The notes under the pieces were generated by a model. It saw only the letters and a list, made by a program, of their open reading frames with translations. It did not search any database and was not told the origin of the DNA. This document shows, piece after piece, positions 37,100 through 46,084 of a stretch of DNA of 64,000 bases. Position numbers and translations under genes: made by a program. Location of the stretch: the NCBI GenBank assembly GCA_046293075.1, contig JBKBPL010000004.1:62001-126000 (forward strand), in the 5' to 3' direction. This DNA comes from Ga0077530 sp046293075 (lineage in GTDB: Bacteria > Pseudomonadota > Alphaproteobacteria > Rhizobiales > Hyphomicrobiaceae). The stretch's first letter is position 1. The number at the start of each line of letters is the position of its first letter.

Positions 37100-37477
37100 A
37101 TGATCCAGCGCATCATGGTTCCGGGCATCATGGCTCCGGTCAGTCACTATTGCCACGTGGTGAGGGCCGGTCATCTCGTCTGGGTCTCCGGCGTCGTCGG
37201 CATGGAGGCCGATGGCCATATCCCGCCGGATACGGTTGCCCAGTTCGACATCGCCATGGATGTCATGGACAAGTGCCTCAAGGCGGCGGGCGCCGGCCCG
37301 GAGCATGTGACGAAGGTGCAGATCTTCATGACCGACGTCAGCGAGCGGGCGGCCATCAATCCGCGCCGCGTTGCCTATTTCGGCGAGCATCGGCCCGCCT
37401 CGACGCTGGTCGAGGTCAAGGGCCTCGTCGATCCGCGCATGAAGGTCGAGATCGAGGCGCAGGCGGTCGTTGGATAA
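37100..37477 (+). CDS. RidA/YjgF/UK114 family protein
   Basis: A 125-residue trimeric RidA-fold protein. RidA hydrolyses reactive enamine/imine intermediates of PLP enzymes; the key Arg appears in VDPRMKVEIEAQAV, and GHLVWVSGVVGMEADG and VTKVQIFMTDVSERAAIN match the family. ATG 37100 has GGAGG eight bases upstream, better than the earlier in-frame ATG 37079. It lies between the dienelactone hydrolase (divergent) and a membrane protein gene (convergent, nine bases away). Confidence 0.88.
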   Translation: MIQRIMVPGIMAPVSHYCHVVRAGHLVWVSGVVGMEADGHIPPDTVAQFDIAMDVMDKCLKAAGAGPEHVTKVQIFMTDVSERAAINPRRVAYFGEHRPASTLVEVKGLVDPRMKVEIEAQAVVG

Positions 37478-37486
37478 GGCCTCGCC

Positions 37487-38317
37487 TTAGCGTCGCCGGC
37501 CGCTGAAGAGGGCGCGGCCGTGCTTGGCCGCGATGAGCATCAGGTTCCATGCCACGCTGACGGCGAGGGCGAGCGCGAGTGAGAGCGCCGGTCCCCACGT
37601 GACGACGGTGGCTGCAACCAGCGTGAGCGCGAGCAGCATCCCGATGAGGCCGCCGATGGAGTGCGCGAGCAGCGCCGCCGTGGCCGGCCCACCGATGCGG
37701 CTGTGCAGAACCAGGATCAGGCTGGTGGTCACGGTCGGCATGATCGAGAGAATGCCAGTGAGCTGAGGCGGCACGAACGGGCTCAGCGCATTGACGACGC
37801 CGACGACGATCGTCACGAGCAGGACGCGCACGGCGAGATCGAGCCACGCGCGCTTGCCCGCCTCGAGCGGCACGGCGTCCGTGAAATGCGGTGCGAGCAG
37901 GAGTGAGACGACGAAGACAGGCACGGCGAACAGGAGCGCTTCGGCAAGCGACCAGTCGTAGAGTTGAACGAAGACTGCGCACAGCAGCCAGGCAATGAGG
38001 CCGGCCGACAGGCTCACGGCCATCGAACGTCCGGCCCGCGCAAGCAGCCCATAAATCAGCAAATAGACCGGGATGACGCCGCATGTGGCCAAGGAAGCGA
38101 TGGCGACGCGCGCCAGATACTCGGGCGGATGGTCGAGCGCCAGAAAGAGGTAGACCGGGCCTGTGTAGACCGGCAGCGAGGCCACCATGGCGCCGAAAAA
38201 TGCGCCGACCCGCTCGGAGATCAGTGCCACGATGACGACGAAGACCGCCACGGCGGCCATGCGCACCGCGAGTGCTGCGAAAGGTAGATCCGCCAGCGCT
38301 GCCAAGACTTCCGTCAC
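37487..38317 (-). CDS. Polytopic membrane protein, unknown
   Basis: Predicted 276-residue very hydrophobic protein with eight to nine membrane segments and short loops, starting from GTG 38317 (TEVLAALADLPFAALAVRM). Segments such as ISERVGAFFGAMVASLPVYTGP and TGILSIMPTVTTSLILVLHSR are family-like, but I do not recognise the family. A later Met at about residue 20 could also be the start. It converges with the RidA-like gene. No enzymatic motif is visible; a transporter role is only a guess. Confidence 0.7.
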   Translation of the reverse strand: MTEVLAALADLPFAALAVRMAAVAVFVVIVALISERVGAFFGAMVASLPVYTGPVYLFLALDHPPEYLARVAIASLATCGVIPVYLLIYGLLARAGRSMAVSLSAGLIAWLLCAVFVQLYDWSLAEALLFAVPVFVVSLLLAPHFTDAVPLEAGKRAWLDLAVRVLLVTIVVGVVNALSPFVPPQLTGILSIMPTVTTSLILVLHSRIGGPATAALLAHSIGGLIGMLLALTLVAATVVTWGPALSLALALAVSVAWNLMLIAAKHGRALFSGRRR

Positions 38318-38537
38318 CGTATCCCGTCCTGTCGCCCGAGATGGTGCCGTCTCGCTGGCATCATGACATGCGACCGGGCCTGCTCCCGGCCGCGGACTCA
38401 CGGCATCCGCATCCTTCAGGGCGGGTGCGCAACGCTCCCTCCGAGAAGCTTCGAATTGTCGTAGTGTGACGCCGCTCACCAGGAGATTGCGTCGACGCGC
38501 GCGGCTTCGCAACGTATGAGCCGTGCCCTGCGCCCGG

Positions 38538-39281
38538 TCAAGCCCGTGCCCAACCGTCCGCACCGAGGCGCTCCTGCGGCGAGAAGCGCGATTTGTAGCT
38601 CATCTTCCGCGAGCCTTCGATCCAGTAGCCGAGGTAGAGGTATGGCAGTCCGAGCCGGCGCGCATACTCGATATGCTCGAGGATCATGTAGGTGCCGATG
38701 CTGCGGACGTGGTCCTCAGGATCGTAGAAGCTGTAGACCATCGAAATGCCGTCGGAGAGCTGGTCGCACAGCGCAACGGCCTTGAGCGGCGCGCCTTCGG
38801 CCCGCTGAAGGTGCGGCGTGTCGGCTCCGACGCGGTACTCCGTGAGGAACGTGTCGACGATCGAGTCCTCCACCATCATCGCATAGTCGAGGACGCTCAT
38901 ATCGGCCATGCCGCCGTCGCCGTGGCGGGCGTCGATGTAGCTGCGGAAGAGGCTGAAGTGTTCCGACGTTGCAACGGCCTGGATGCGGCGCGCTCTGAGG
39001 TCGCTGTTGCGCTCCTGAATGCGGCGGAAGTTGCGGCCCGGCTCGAACTCGTTAACGAGCACGCGCACCGACACACACGCTTGGCAGCCCTCGCAATAGG
39101 GCATGTAGGCGATGTTCTGACTGCGCCGGAAGCCGCCCTTCAACAGGTTATCGATGAGGACGCGCGGCTTGTCGTGCGTGAGATGCGTGAAGAGCTTGCG
39201 CTCGGCCCGCCCCGGCAGGTAGGGACAAGCCTGCGGAGCAGTCACGTAGAACTCGGGGAACTGCTTTTGCTGCTCAGTCAC
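38538..39281 (-). CDS. bpt: Aspartate/glutamate leucyltransferase (arginyl-tRNA-protein transferase family)
   Basis: A 247-residue aminoacyl-tRNA-protein transferase of the ATE/Bpt family, which adds Leu to N-terminal Asp or Glu and so marks proteins for ClpAP by the N-end rule. Conserved features are ACPYLPGRAERKLFTHL, the Cys-rich PYCEGCQACVSVRV, RNSDLRAR and the C-terminal GNAT-like GTYMILEHIEYARRLGLPYLYLGYWI with MSYKSRFSP. Bacterial members of this length are Bpt type rather than eukaryotic ATE1. It is divergent from holC. Confidence 0.92.
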   Translation of the reverse strand: MTEQQKQFPEFYVTAPQACPYLPGRAERKLFTHLTHDKPRVLIDNLLKGGFRRSQNIAYMPYCEGCQACVSVRVLVNEFEPGRNFRRIQERNSDLRARRIQAVATSEHFSLFRSYIDARHGDGGMADMSVLDYAMMVEDSIVDTFLTEYRVGADTPHLQRAEGAPLKAVALCDQLSDGISMVYSFYDPEDHVRSIGTYMILEHIEYARRLGLPYLYLGYWIEGSRKMSYKSRFSPQERLGADGWARA

Positions 39282-39406
39282 CTAATGCTGCCCTCTCATC
39301 GATCCCGCACGGAATGCAGCATACGTGAGCGCGCGTTACGGTTTCAAGCGAGACGGTGGGCCAGAGGTTTCTGATACATTGCGCGAGACAGGGCAGGGGC
39401 CCGTGC

Positions 39407-39868
39407 ATGAGCGAGACGACGACGGAAGTGCTCTTCTATCACCTCGAGCGTCAGCCGCTCGAGCGTGTGTTGCCGAGCCTGCTGCAGCGGACGCTCGAGC
39501 GCGGCTGGCGCGCGGTGGTACAGGTAGGCAGTGCCGAGCGTCTCGAAGCGCTCGATGCGCACCTGTGGACCTACGCCGACGACAGCTTCCTGCCCCATGG
39601 TACCGCCAAGGAAGGCGCGGGCGAGCGCCAGCCTATCCTGCTGACGCTCGGCGAGGAGAACGACAATGGCGCCGGCGTTCGCTTCCTGATCGACGGCGCG
39701 GACATGGAGACCTTCACAGGCTATATCCGCGTCGTGGTGATCTTCGACGGGCGGGACGAGGCGGCCGTTGCTGCAGCGCGCGCGCAATGGCAGCGGGTGC
39801 GGGCGCAGGGGTGCAAGGCAACCTACTGGCGCCAGAGCGATGCCGGGCGCTGGGAGCAGATGGCTTGA
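39407..39868 (+). CDS. holC: DNA polymerase III subunit chi
   Basis: A 153-residue HolC, the clamp-loader-associated chi subunit that contacts single-strand binding protein. The N-terminal EVLFYHLERQPLERVLPSLLQRTLERGWRAVV, the central LDAHLWTYADDSFLPHGT and the C-terminal GYIRVVVIFDGRDEAAVAAAR with RAQWQRVRAQG match the family. ATG 39407 lies after a purine-rich AGGGG stretch. It is a single gene, convergent with the putative PHA-related protein. Confidence 0.92.
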   Translation: MSETTTEVLFYHLERQPLERVLPSLLQRTLERGWRAVVQVGSAERLEALDAHLWTYADDSFLPHGTAKEGAGERQPILLTLGEENDNGAGVRFLIDGADMETFTGYIRVVVIFDGRDEAAVAAARAQWQRVRAQGCKATYWRQSDAGRWEQMA

Positions 39869-39882
39869 GCACGATCGCGCGG

Positions 39883-40449
39883 TCAGTGCCGCGTGCCGAG
39901 CGTGCGGGGCCAGTAGTGCGCCGGGCCGGTCCCAGCAGGCCTCGGCTCGACAACATCGGCCATGGTGCGGAGCATGGCGGCCATGGCATGGCCGTTCGCG
40001 GTCCTGTAGGCGGCAGCGATGGGTTGCCACATGTCACCCGCGACCGGAGCCGCGCCAGCCTGCCACGGCCGAGGGAGCGAGGGGGTCGCGGCCTCAAGCC
40101 ATAACTGCTGCCAAAGGGCGAACGGGTTGCTGCCGGACGCTGTCCGTTCGGCGGGGAGCCAGGGGAGAAACGGGCTTGCACCAGCCAGTCCCGACAGCGG
40201 GAGTGTTTGCGGCCAGAGAGGCACCCAGGCACCAACGGCCAGGGCGGCGGGCCAGCGCGGGACGTCCACCGTTGCGCGCGGCTGCTGGGGGGGCATCCAC
40301 CACGGGGAGGCCGTCGAGGAAACCGAACGTGCCGGCGCCGGGCTGAGCAGGCCGCTCCAAAGCTCAGCGGTCGCCCGCATCATCTGGATGGAGCTATCGA
40401 TCCAGATGCGCGCGAAGGCTGCCGGGAGATCCAGTGGACGCGCGTGCAT
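39883..40449 (-). CDS. Hypothetical protein, possible PHA-granule (phasin-like) protein
   Basis: A 188-residue protein rich in Trp, Pro and Ala. The N-terminal IDSSIQMMRATAELWSGLL is an amphipathic helix of the kind seen in phasins, the middle is a low-complexity Pro/Trp region, and the end carries AAYRTANGHAMAAMLRTMADVVEP. I do not recognise a named family. A CTGC-N3-GCAG site 60 bp upstream matches the known operator of PhaR, the PHA-responsive repressor, which is why a polyhydroxyalkanoate link is suggested. A bdhA-like gene is elsewhere in the window. The functional link is inference. Confidence 0.65.
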   Translation of the reverse strand: MHARPLDLPAAFARIWIDSSIQMMRATAELWSGLLSPAPARSVSSTASPWWMPPQQPRATVDVPRWPAALAVGAWVPLWPQTLPLSGLAGASPFLPWLPAERTASGSNPFALWQQLWLEAATPSLPRPWQAGAAPVAGDMWQPIAAAYRTANGHAMAAMLRTMADVVEPRPAGTGPAHYWPRTLGTRH

Positions 40450-40508
40450 GGGAGCCTCGGGGCGCTGGCTGGCATATCAGTGAGCGATCGCCCTATATAG
40501 TGGGCCTT

Positions 40509-40519
40509 CTGCATTGCAG
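40509..40519. promoter_or_regulatory. PhaR-like operator, CTGC-N3-GCAG
   Basis: CTGCATTGCAG, flanked as TTCTGCATTGCAGCAA, matches the CTGCN3-4GCAG element reported for the PHA repressor PhaR in Paracoccus. It lies 60 bp upstream of the ATG at 40449, in an AT-richer promoter region, as expected for a phasin-type promoter. Confidence 0.55.
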
Positions 40520-40603
40520 CAACATTAACCTCGCAACGCAATAAGCACGCGTCCCCGCAATTGTGACGCGGCCCACATCGCAGAGAAGAGCCGGCCACAG
40601 CGA

Positions 40604-41098
40604 TCAGGGCCTAGTCTCCGCGTCCTTCGAGGGACTGCCTCTGAGCCAGTCGCCGACCATGCCAAAAATCGAGCCGCAGACGACGCCGTCCGGCCCGACC
40701 GTGTGGCCGTAGCCGCTGTCCATCGCCCGCTCTTGCCAGTTGCCGTCGCGGCAGTACTCGGCCTGCCGCGACTTCTTCTGGGCCGCGGCGGCGGCGCGCT
40801 CCTGGTCCTTGTCCTTGGGCCATGCCGGGTCGGCGGCGGCGGCGGTCGCAGCCGGCGGCGCCTGGCCAGGCTCGGGAAGGCGCTCGGTGCTCGGTGGCAT
40901 GACAAGCGGCGCGCGCGGCTGAAGTTTCGGTTCCTCGCGCTTCGAGAGCGCCGCCGTGCTCAGCCCCACCGCATCGAGAAGGGGGCTGTTGATCTCGACG
41001 CCGTCCGCGCAGCCGCCCAGCAGTGCGGCGCTCGACATGGCGGCCGCCAACCCCACTCGTATGCGGCGGCTGATGCGTGCAGTTGTCCTGGCCATCAT
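40604..41098 (-). CDS. Predicted lipoprotein, unknown
   Basis: Predicted 164-residue lipoprotein. The basic N-terminus and hydrophobic stretch end in a lipobox LLGGC (lipidation Cys near residue 30). The mature part is Pro/Ala-rich with a charged KDKDQERAAAAAQKKSRQAEYC segment and a C-terminal VGPDGVVCGSIFGMVGDWL. It lies 68 bp downstream of lspA, the signal peptidase that would process it, on the same strand, so the two could be co-expressed. No function is recognised. Confidence 0.7.
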   Translation of the reverse strand: MMARTTARISRRIRVGLAAAMSSAALLGGCADGVEINSPLLDAVGLSTAALSKREEPKLQPRAPLVMPPSTERLPEPGQAPPAATAAAADPAWPKDKDQERAAAAAQKKSRQAEYCRDGNWQERAMDSGYGHTVGPDGVVCGSIFGMVGDWLRGSPSKDAETRP

Positions 41099-41166
41099 CT
41101 CCACCCCCTGCTCTGCCCGCTGTCGCCCCATCCACCGGCGCGCCCAGACGGCGGAATGTTCTTTAT

Positions 41167-41724
41167 CTATGAGCCCTTTGCGGCATCATTGCGATTCGGC
41201 CGCAAAGAGTCATACAGGAGCCCCGCAACCCCGGCAACAATGGCCACGTCGGCGATGTTGAACACGTACCAGCTCCAGCCGTAAGCGTGGAAATGGAAGA
41301 AATCCGCGACGCCGCCGAGGACCAGCCGGTCAAGCGCGTTGCCGAGTGCGCCACCGATGATCAGGCCGAGCGACGCTGCAGCCAGAGGGTGGATGGCGCC
41401 GCGCACCAGCCAGATCCAGAGCGCCAGCGAGGTGAGCACGGCGAAGCCGGCGAGCGCCCACTGCCCGCCATGCCCATCCTGGGCCAGCAGGCCGTAGCTG
41501 ATCCCCGTGTTCTTCACGAAGACGAGCTCGAAGAACGGGGTGACCCGCACGGGCGCCCGCGTGGCGATGTCGTAGACATTGAGCATCCACCACTTGTGCG
41601 CCTGGTCGATGACCAGGACCGGCAGCAGCAGGGCGAGGCCGAGGGGGGCGTGCCCGCCCCAGAGCCAGCCGCGACGCGGCCTTGCCTCGTTCTCCAACAG
41701 GCCGCGGTCCTCGATCTCGCTCAT
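41167..41724 (-). CDS. lspA: Lipoprotein signal peptidase (signal peptidase II)
   Basis: A 185-residue inner-membrane aspartic peptidase that removes signal peptides from lipoproteins. Four membrane segments are seen; the catalytic Asp residues are in GALGNALDRLVLGGVADF and FNIADVAIVAG. The family N-terminus LLLPVLVIDQAHKWWM has Ala-His where most members have Leu-Thr/Ser-Lys after the Asp-Gln. ATG 41724 overlaps the ileS stop by four bases (ATGA), the usual ileS-lspA coupling. Confidence 0.93.
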   Translation of the reverse strand: MSEIEDRGLLENEARPRRGWLWGGHAPLGLALLLPVLVIDQAHKWWMLNVYDIATRAPVRVTPFFELVFVKNTGISYGLLAQDGHGGQWALAGFAVLTSLALWIWLVRGAIHPLAAASLGLIIGGALGNALDRLVLGGVADFFHFHAYGWSWYVFNIADVAIVAGVAGLLYDSLRPNRNDAAKGS

Positions 41725-44700
41725 GCCGCATCGATCTCGCGCATCGCTGCGGCGTCGCGCGCCGACAGCTCGGGATAGGCCGGGTCGCTGCCGACGTCGG
41801 TCGTGATCCGCCATGAGCGCGCGCACTTGCGGCCCTCGGCGCGGGCCGGGACGACAGCAATGCCCGGCACGTCCGGCAAAGTGAAGGCGCCTTTCGGAGC
41901 CGGGCGGTCGACGATGGCGATGCCCGAGGTGATGCAGACTTCAGCCATATCGACGCCTGCGAGCGCAGCGCCGAGATCGCTGTCGGCAACGTGGATGATC
42001 GGCGCCGCCTCGAGGCTCGAGCCGATCCGCTTGGCTGCCCGCTCCATCTCGAGCGCGCCGGTGACGACCGAGCGCACCCGCCGCACGCGTTCCCACTTGG
42101 CGTCGAGCGCATCGTCGCGCCACTCAGGCGGCGCCGCCTTGAACGTCTCGAGGTGCACCGAGCCCTCTTGGCTCGGATAGCGCGTGAGCCAGGCCTCCTC
42201 GGCCGTGAAGACAAGGATCGGCGCCAGCCACGTCGTCACGCACTGGAAGATGTGCTCGACGCAAGTCAGCGCCGCACGCCGCCGCAGGCTCGACGGCGCG
42301 TCGCAGTAGAGCGCATCCTTGCGCACATCGAAATAGAAGGCCGACAGCTCGGTGTTCATGAACTGCGCCAGCGCCGAGACAACGCGCTTGTAGTCGTACT
42401 CCACGTAGGCGCGGCGCACGAGCGGCTCCAGCATGGCGAGCTGATGGAGCATGTAGCGCTCGAGTTCCGGCATGTCGGCCGGTGCGACCTCCTGTGCGGG
42501 ATCATGGTGCGCGAGCGTGCCGAGCATCCAGCGCAGCGTGTTGCGCATCTTGCGGTACGTCTCGACGAAGTTCTTCAGGATCTCCGGCCCGATCCGCAGG
42601 TCATCGGAATAGTCGGAGGCGGCGACCCAAAGGCGGAGGATGTCGGCACCCGAGGTCTTGATGACGTCCTGAGGGGCCGTCACGTTGCCGACCGACTTCG
42701 ACATCTTCTGCCCCTTCTCGTCGAGGCAGAAGCCATGTGTCAGCACGATATCGAACGGGGCCCGGCCGCGTGTGCCGGACGATTCGATCAGCGAGGAATG
42801 AAACCAGCCGCGGTGCTGGTCCGAGCCCTCGAGGTACATGACGCGGTCCTGGCCGCCGTCGATGCGGCGCTTAATGCCCATGAGGCTTGGGAAATGCGGG
42901 TCATTAAGCACATAGCTGTGCGTGCTGCCCGAGTCGAACCACACATCGAGCACATCGTTGACCTTCTCGAAGTCGGCAGGGTCGTAATCAGGCCTCAGGA
43001 AGCGCGCACCGTCTGCATCCGAGAACCAGGCATCAGCGCCCTCGGCATACATGGCGTCGTAGATGCGCTGGTTGACCTTGGGATCGACCAGCACCTCGCC
43101 GTCGCTCTTCCTGACGAACACGGTGATCGGCACGCCCCAGGCGCGCTGGCGCGAGATGACCCAATCGGGCTTGGCTTCGATCATGCCGGTGATGCGGTTC
43201 TCGCCCGACTTCGGCACCCACTCGGTATCGCGGATCGACTGCAGCGAGACCTCGCGCAGCGTCTTGGGGATCGGCAGATTGTGCCTGGCGAGGCCCATGG
43301 ATACCGCTTTCGCCCGCAGCTCGCGCGAAAGCTTCTCAAGGTACGGGATCTCCTTGTCCATGTGGATGAACCACTGGGGCGTATTGCGGAAGATCACCGG
43401 TTTCTTCGAGCGCCAGGAATGCGGGTACTGGTGCTTGAGACGCCCGCGCGCCAGCAGCATCCGGGCTTTCTCCAGCGCGTCGATGACGGCCTGGTTGGCG
43501 TCGCCCTTCTCGCCCGTGTCGGTGATGACGCGCTTGCCTTCAAAGCCCGGCGCGTCCTTCGTGAAGGCGCCGTTCTCGTCGACGGTGTAGGGGATCGTGG
43601 AATCGATGCCGAGTTCGTTCAGGCGACGCGTCGAGGCCGTCCAGATGTCGAAGTCCTCGCGGCCGTGGCCGGGCGCGGTGTGCACGAAACCCGTGCCGGC
43701 GTCGTCGGTGACGTGGTCGCCATCGAGCAGGGGGACGTCGAACTGATAGCCGCCGAGGCCGGCATCGCGGAGGGGGTGGGCGCAGATCATTGCGGAAAGC
43801 GTTGTTGAATGCACAGGGCAGTGGCGCACCCAGGCGTCAATTTTCGCCGCTTTGCGCACGTCGTCGGCGAGCTTGTCAGCCAGTATCAGCTTGTCGCCTG
43901 CTTTAGCCCGGCTGCCCTCAGGCGCGGCCGTCACTTCATACAGCCCGTACGCGATCTTTGAATTGAACGAGATTGCCCGGTTACCGGGGATCGTCCATGG
44001 CGTCGTGGTCCAGATCAAAACGCTTGCAGCTTGAATGAGCGCGGTAGGTGCGGCGTTTGCGTCGCCCCAGTCGGCCTGCGCGCCGTGCACCACAGGAAAC
44101 TTCACCCACACGGTGTCCGACTGATAGTCGTGGTACTCGACCTCGGCCTCGGCGAGCGCGGTCTTTTCGACGACCGACCACATCACCGGCTTCGAGCCGC
44201 GATAGAGCTGGTCCGTTTCCGCGAACTTCATCAGTTCGCGCGCAATCTGCGCCTCGGCTGGGAATGTCATCGTCGTATAGGGATGGTCCCAGTCGCCTTC
44301 GACGCCCAAGCGCTTGAACTCCTCGCGCTGCACGTTGAGCCAGTGCTCGGCGAACGCCCGGCACTCGGCGCGGAACGCCTTCATCGCCGCCGGGTCCTTG
44401 AGGTTCGGCTTGGCCTTGCCCTTGGCCATGTATTCCTCCTCGATCTTCCACTCGATCGGGAGGCCGTGGCAGTCCCAGCCCGGCACGTAGTTCGAATCGT
44501 GCCCGAGCATCTGCTGCGAGCGCGTGACGAGATCCTTGAGGATCTTGTTGAGCGCGTGGCCGATGTGGATGTTGCCGTTGGCGTAGGGCGGGCCGTCGTG
44601 GAGGATGAACTTGGCGCGCCCCTTGGCGCTCTCGCGGAGCTTGTCGTAGAGGCGGATCTTGGCCCACCGCTCGAGCATCCGGGGCTCCATCTGCGGCAGC

Positions 44701-44783
44701 CCGGCCTTCATCGGGAAATCGGTCTTGGGAAGGAAGAGCGTCTTGCTCCAGTCGCGCGCTTCGGTCGTGGTGGTGTCGTTCAT
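41721..44783 (-). CDS. ileS: Isoleucyl-tRNA synthetase
   Basis: A 1020-residue class I aminoacyl-tRNA synthetase. HIGH motif IHIGHALNK and KMSKS motif GQKMSKSVGN frame the Rossmann fold; the editing domain (TTTPWTIPGNRAIS, DDAGTGFVHTAPGHGREDF) lies between. Anticodon-binding helices follow. The C-terminal zinc finger is degenerate: GRKCARSWRITTDVGSDPAYP keeps one Cys only, where E. coli has four ligands. ATG 44783 is chosen since the family starts near NDTTTTEARDWSKTLFLPK; the open frame continues upstream without similarity. It is coupled to lspA. Confidence 0.96.
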   Translation of the reverse strand: MNDTTTTEARDWSKTLFLPKTDFPMKAGLPQMEPRMLERWAKIRLYDKLRESAKGRAKFILHDGPPYANGNIHIGHALNKILKDLVTRSQQMLGHDSNYVPGWDCHGLPIEWKIEEEYMAKGKAKPNLKDPAAMKAFRAECRAFAEHWLNVQREEFKRLGVEGDWDHPYTTMTFPAEAQIARELMKFAETDQLYRGSKPVMWSVVEKTALAEAEVEYHDYQSDTVWVKFPVVHGAQADWGDANAAPTALIQAASVLIWTTTPWTIPGNRAISFNSKIAYGLYEVTAAPEGSRAKAGDKLILADKLADDVRKAAKIDAWVRHCPVHSTTLSAMICAHPLRDAGLGGYQFDVPLLDGDHVTDDAGTGFVHTAPGHGREDFDIWTASTRRLNELGIDSTIPYTVDENGAFTKDAPGFEGKRVITDTGEKGDANQAVIDALEKARMLLARGRLKHQYPHSWRSKKPVIFRNTPQWFIHMDKEIPYLEKLSRELRAKAVSMGLARHNLPIPKTLREVSLQSIRDTEWVPKSGENRITGMIEAKPDWVISRQRAWGVPITVFVRKSDGEVLVDPKVNQRIYDAMYAEGADAWFSDADGARFLRPDYDPADFEKVNDVLDVWFDSGSTHSYVLNDPHFPSLMGIKRRIDGGQDRVMYLEGSDQHRGWFHSSLIESSGTRGRAPFDIVLTHGFCLDEKGQKMSKSVGNVTAPQDVIKTSGADILRLWVAASDYSDDLRIGPEILKNFVETYRKMRNTLRWMLGTLAHHDPAQEVAPADMPELERYMLHQLAMLEPLVRRAYVEYDYKRVVSALAQFMNTELSAFYFDVRKDALYCDAPSSLRRRAALTCVEHIFQCVTTWLAPILVFTAEEAWLTRYPSQEGSVHLETFKAAPPEWRDDALDAKWERVRRVRSVVTGALEMERAAKRIGSSLEAAPIIHVADSDLGAALAGVDMAEVCITSGIAIVDRPAPKGAFTLPDVPGIAVVPARAEGRKCARSWRITTDVGSDPAYPELSARDAAAMREIDAA

Positions 44784-45094
44784 GAGGTCGGCCTCAGGGG
44801 CTCGGACGGTCGGGAGGCCGCCCACTCGGGGCGTGCTCCGTCTTGGATCGTGACGGCGCCGGCCAGTGATCGGTCCGGTCTGCCTTACGCGTTGATTTGA
44901 CGTGCACTTCTGGCAAACAGATGTGCCCTCACCCGGCGCCCGGAGGCGGCCGGGACGCGAATTCGCCCGGGGCGGCGTATGAACGCGCGAAGCAGCATGG
45001 TCCGCCTCTCTTAGCGGCCGCAAGACGCGCTTTCAACTGCGACCCGTGCGTTCTGCGGCGCCCTGTGCTTTCGATGTGCGGCGGACGGGCCGCC
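44784..45094. other. Intergenic region between SDR and ileS
   Basis: About 310 bp without a supported gene; it should contain the ileS promoter for minus-strand transcription. No tRNA-like leader or T-box was recognised, and GC content is as high as in the genes. Confidence 0.5.
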
Positions 45095-45841
45095 TCAGTA
45101 GTGGGCGCCGCCATTCACCTCGATGGTCTGGCCGGTGGTGTAGGCCGCGTCCGGCTGGCAGAGCATGGTCACGATATGGGCAATCTCCTCGGGCCGTCCG
45201 TCGCGTCCCATGGGGTTGGCGGCCGCAGCCGTCCCGCTGGGCCGGGCGCCGGCCGCGCCACTGCGCACCGTGTCGATGGCGCCCGGCGCAACGACATTGA
45301 CCGTAATGTTGTGAGGGGCCAGCTCACTGGCCAGCGAGCGTGCCATGCCGATCATGCCCGCTTTGGCGGCGGAGACGTGTGCCCGCCCGGGCGTGCCCTT
45401 GAACATGGAGATGCCGCCGATGTTGACGATCCGTCCCCACTTGCCGCGGATCATGTGCGGCGCGGCATAGCGCGTGCAAAGGAACGCGCAATCGAGGCTG
45501 TTGGCCAGCACCTCGCGCCATTCGGCATAGGACATCTCGACGAGCGGCGTGTTGCGGCGGATGGCGGCATTGTTGACGAGGATATCGACGCGTCCGAAAC
45601 GGGTGATGGCTGCCCCGATGAGGCTCAGCGCGCCGGCCTCGGTCGAGACGTCGGCGAGGTGGCCGATGGCGGTCGCGCCCTCGGCCGTCAGCAGTGCCAC
45701 CGCTTCGTCGACACCTTCCTTGTCCTGGCGCGCATGAATGACGACCGACGCCCCTGCGCCGGCGAGCATTTTCGCCGTCGCGCGGCCGATATTGCGGGCC
45801 GAGCCGGTGACAATGGCGACCCGCCCATCGAGCGATGGCAT
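45095..45841 (-). CDS. SDR-family protein lacking the catalytic tyrosine
   Basis: A 248-residue short-chain dehydrogenase fold protein with TGSARNIG for dinucleotide binding, NNAA, the Ser-containing NIGGISMF strand and C-terminal GQTIEVNGGAHY. At the catalytic YxxxK position it reads VSAAK: Val156 replaces Tyr, while Lys160 remains, and the codon is GTC. This predicts loss or change of normal proton-transfer chemistry. ATG 45841 has GGAGG seven bases upstream. It also carries an Ala/Gly-rich insertion (RSGAAGARPSGTAAAANP) before PMGRDGRPEEIA. No partner gene is evident. Confidence 0.85.
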   Translation of the reverse strand: MPSLDGRVAIVTGSARNIGRATAKMLAGAGASVVIHARQDKEGVDEAVALLTAEGATAIGHLADVSTEAGALSLIGAAITRFGRVDILVNNAAIRRNTPLVEMSYAEWREVLANSLDCAFLCTRYAAPHMIRGKWGRIVNIGGISMFKGTPGRAHVSAAKAGMIGMARSLASELAPHNITVNVVAPGAIDTVRSGAAGARPSGTAAAANPMGRDGRPEEIAHIVTMLCQPDAAYTTGQTIEVNGGAHY

Positions 45842-46084
45842 GGTGTGATCCTCCCCTTGACTATGATACGCCGCCCGTCGCACGGCGCCGGCGCTCAGCC
45901 CAACCATAGCGCGGCTCGCCCGGCCCGCCACGTCCCCGCGCGCAGACCACAGGCGCGTCTATGCCTTCGCCCCCTGCGCCGCCTCGGTTGCGCGGGCGCT
46001 GCCCTGGTGCAACAGTGCCGGCACGCACGGCGAATCGATTGAGCGCGCCACGCCCGCTGGAATCTGCCGGAGGTTGGCCATTCC

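Noticed and set aside
41991..43808. 605-residue open frame on the plus strand opposite ileS
   Set aside because: Antisense artefact within a certain ileS gene.
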